Below are positions 63,426 through 64,000 of a stretch of 64,000 nt of DNA, piece by piece; position 1 is the first letter of the stretch; each line of letters starts with the position of its first letter. The notes under the pieces were generated by a model. It was given only the letters and a program-made list of their open reading frames with translations, was not told the origin of the DNA and made no database searches. The DNA is taken from positions 2,281,341 through 2,345,340 of the forward strand of contig NZ_ADVG01000003.1 in the NCBI RefSeq assembly GCF_000178855.1, in the 5' to 3' direction. The translations under genes and the position numbers were made by a program. This stretch comes from Ktedonobacter racemifer DSM 44963 (GTDB lineage: Bacteria; Chloroflexota; Ktedonobacteria; Ktedonobacterales; Ktedonobacteraceae).

Positions 63426-63599
63426 GAGTGTGCCCCTGCCAGTGTTTCTCGCGCAGGCTGCGCTTGAGAATTTTGCCCGCCGCGTTTTTGGGCAGCTCGT
63501 CCATAAGTTCGAGCGAGCGCGGCACCTTATAGCCGGCAATCTTTGCCCGGCAATGCGCGATCAATTCCTCGGCGGTCGCGGACTTTCCCGGCTTGAGCA
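63426..63599 (-). pseudogene. Acyl-CoA synthetase C-terminal fragment
   Basis: LKPGKSATAEELIAHCRAKIAGYKVPRSLEL, then MDELPKNAAGKILKRSLREK, is the C-terminal domain of AMP-forming acyl-CoA ligases with the catalytic Lys in GKILKR. The N-terminal part is lost at the 163-bp-type MITE. The last residues are replaced by the TnpB element; without it the frame continues about 17 codons and overlaps the acyl-CoA dehydrogenase start. Confidence 0.85.
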
Positions 63600-63761
63600 A
63601 GTATTGTCAACTTAAAGATAATTGTTAAGTTTATTGCCAGAAATTCTGGAGAAAAGTGGGGCACCGGCCCAAAATCTTCTCAGAAGAAAGCCCTCTGAAA
63701 GGCCTCAAATGAAGGTTCAGTGGTGAAAGCTCGTCAAGAGAAAAATTTAAGTTGACAATAC
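63600..63761. mobile_element. 163-bp MITE family, copy 2
   Basis: Ends GTATTGTCAACTTAA and TTAAGTTGACAATAC, same family as 48498-48660; the interior shares AAATTCTGG and GGTGAAAGCTCGTCAA. It truncates the acyl-CoA synthetase gene. Confidence 0.75.
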
Positions 63762-64000
63762 CCTCCTTCTGTGTCAGACAACGCTTGCTCTCATAAGCCC
63801 TTGGGTTCATCAGTTGTTTCTTCCTCGCCAAGAGAACACCTATCGAATCAAGAACAAATGGGCGGCCTTGTGTCCATAACTTCTTCAAACGGGTAACATT
63901 GCTGACAACAAGGGTGCTGCTTTCGGTTCTTCAGCCCGAGATGAGGGCTTCGTTGCTTCGTGAAATGTTCACCTACAGAAAGAATTCTGTGACAACGAAT
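63762..64000 (-). other. Unassigned minus-strand reading frame
   Basis: The minus strand reads LKKLWTQGRPFVLDSIGVLL, then ARKKQLMNPRAYESKRCL, and runs into the MITE. Unrecognised; possibly part of another broken gene. The last 100 bases show nothing further. Confidence 0.3.

Overview
The window looks like a mobile-element-saturated chromosomal segment of a large-genome, GC-moderate, Gram-positive-like soil bacterium. The best guess is Ktedonobacteria (Chloroflexota, Ktedonobacter-like). The inference rests on several solo TnpB elements, an IscB with its omega RNA, a Ser/Thr kinase fused to a seven-bladed WD40 propeller, streptogramin-lyase-type propellers, LLM flavoenzymes and numerous TetR/ArsR regulators. 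No rRNA, tRNA or CRISPR array was seen.

Layout. 0-2.1 kb: a TnpB element carrying a divergent ribbon-helix-helix gene and a 22-bp perfect palindrome, inserted in an AraC-type gene. 2.7-4.1 kb: SRPBCC-ArsR-SRPBCC operon behind a near-consensus promoter. 5.4-7.9 kb: hydrolase-TetR-quinone reductase operon with a TetR operator, abutted by a complete ISKra4-like element with a target duplication. 9.6-14.9 kb: a graveyard of group II intron, IS110, IS5/IS1182-like and IS630 pieces around a nitroreductase. 14.9-16.4 kb: MaoC and LLM enzymes. 16.4-25.9 kb: an all-minus island of mostly unrecognised genes with a tyrosine recombinase, csrA, an ArsR regulator, a TPR protein and zinc-ribbon proteins; several of its genes are preceded by strong hairpins. 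26.8-29.3 kb: tandemly duplicated Vgb-like propellers. 29.9-31.7 kb: asnB. 32.3-36.4 kb: a 1790-bp TnpB element split by an IS481-like element, plus an orphan TnpB-type right end. 36.4-41.5 kb: TetR, methyltransferase, broken ABC ATPase, FAD monooxygenase with divergent TetR, and a Usp fragment. 41.5-44.6 kb: WD40 kinase interrupted by an ORF-less group II intron whose exact removal restores the kinase frame. 44.7-53.5 kb: small ORF, APH pseudogene, membrane protein, IS66 and IS5 remnants, nitroreductase, DinB-like protein, peptidase E-like protein and several MITE families. 53.6-55.3 kb: IscB with omega RNA. 55.4-55.7 kb: a MITE nested inside another MITE. 55.9-63.6 kb: a minus-strand acyl-CoA catabolic cluster (ligase fragment, acyl-CoA dehydrogenase, CoA transferase, MaoC, MmgE/PrpD) interrupted by two TnpB elements.

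Functionally the window shows small regulated catabolic or detoxification operons, each with its own repressor and recognisable palindrome, repeatedly broken by RNA-guided-nuclease transposons (TnpB, IscB), DDE elements, group II introns and non-autonomous hairpin elements. Several insertions can be reconstructed to the base (IS481-like, ISKra4-like, both 1790-bp TnpB copies, the nested MITE and the kinase intron).
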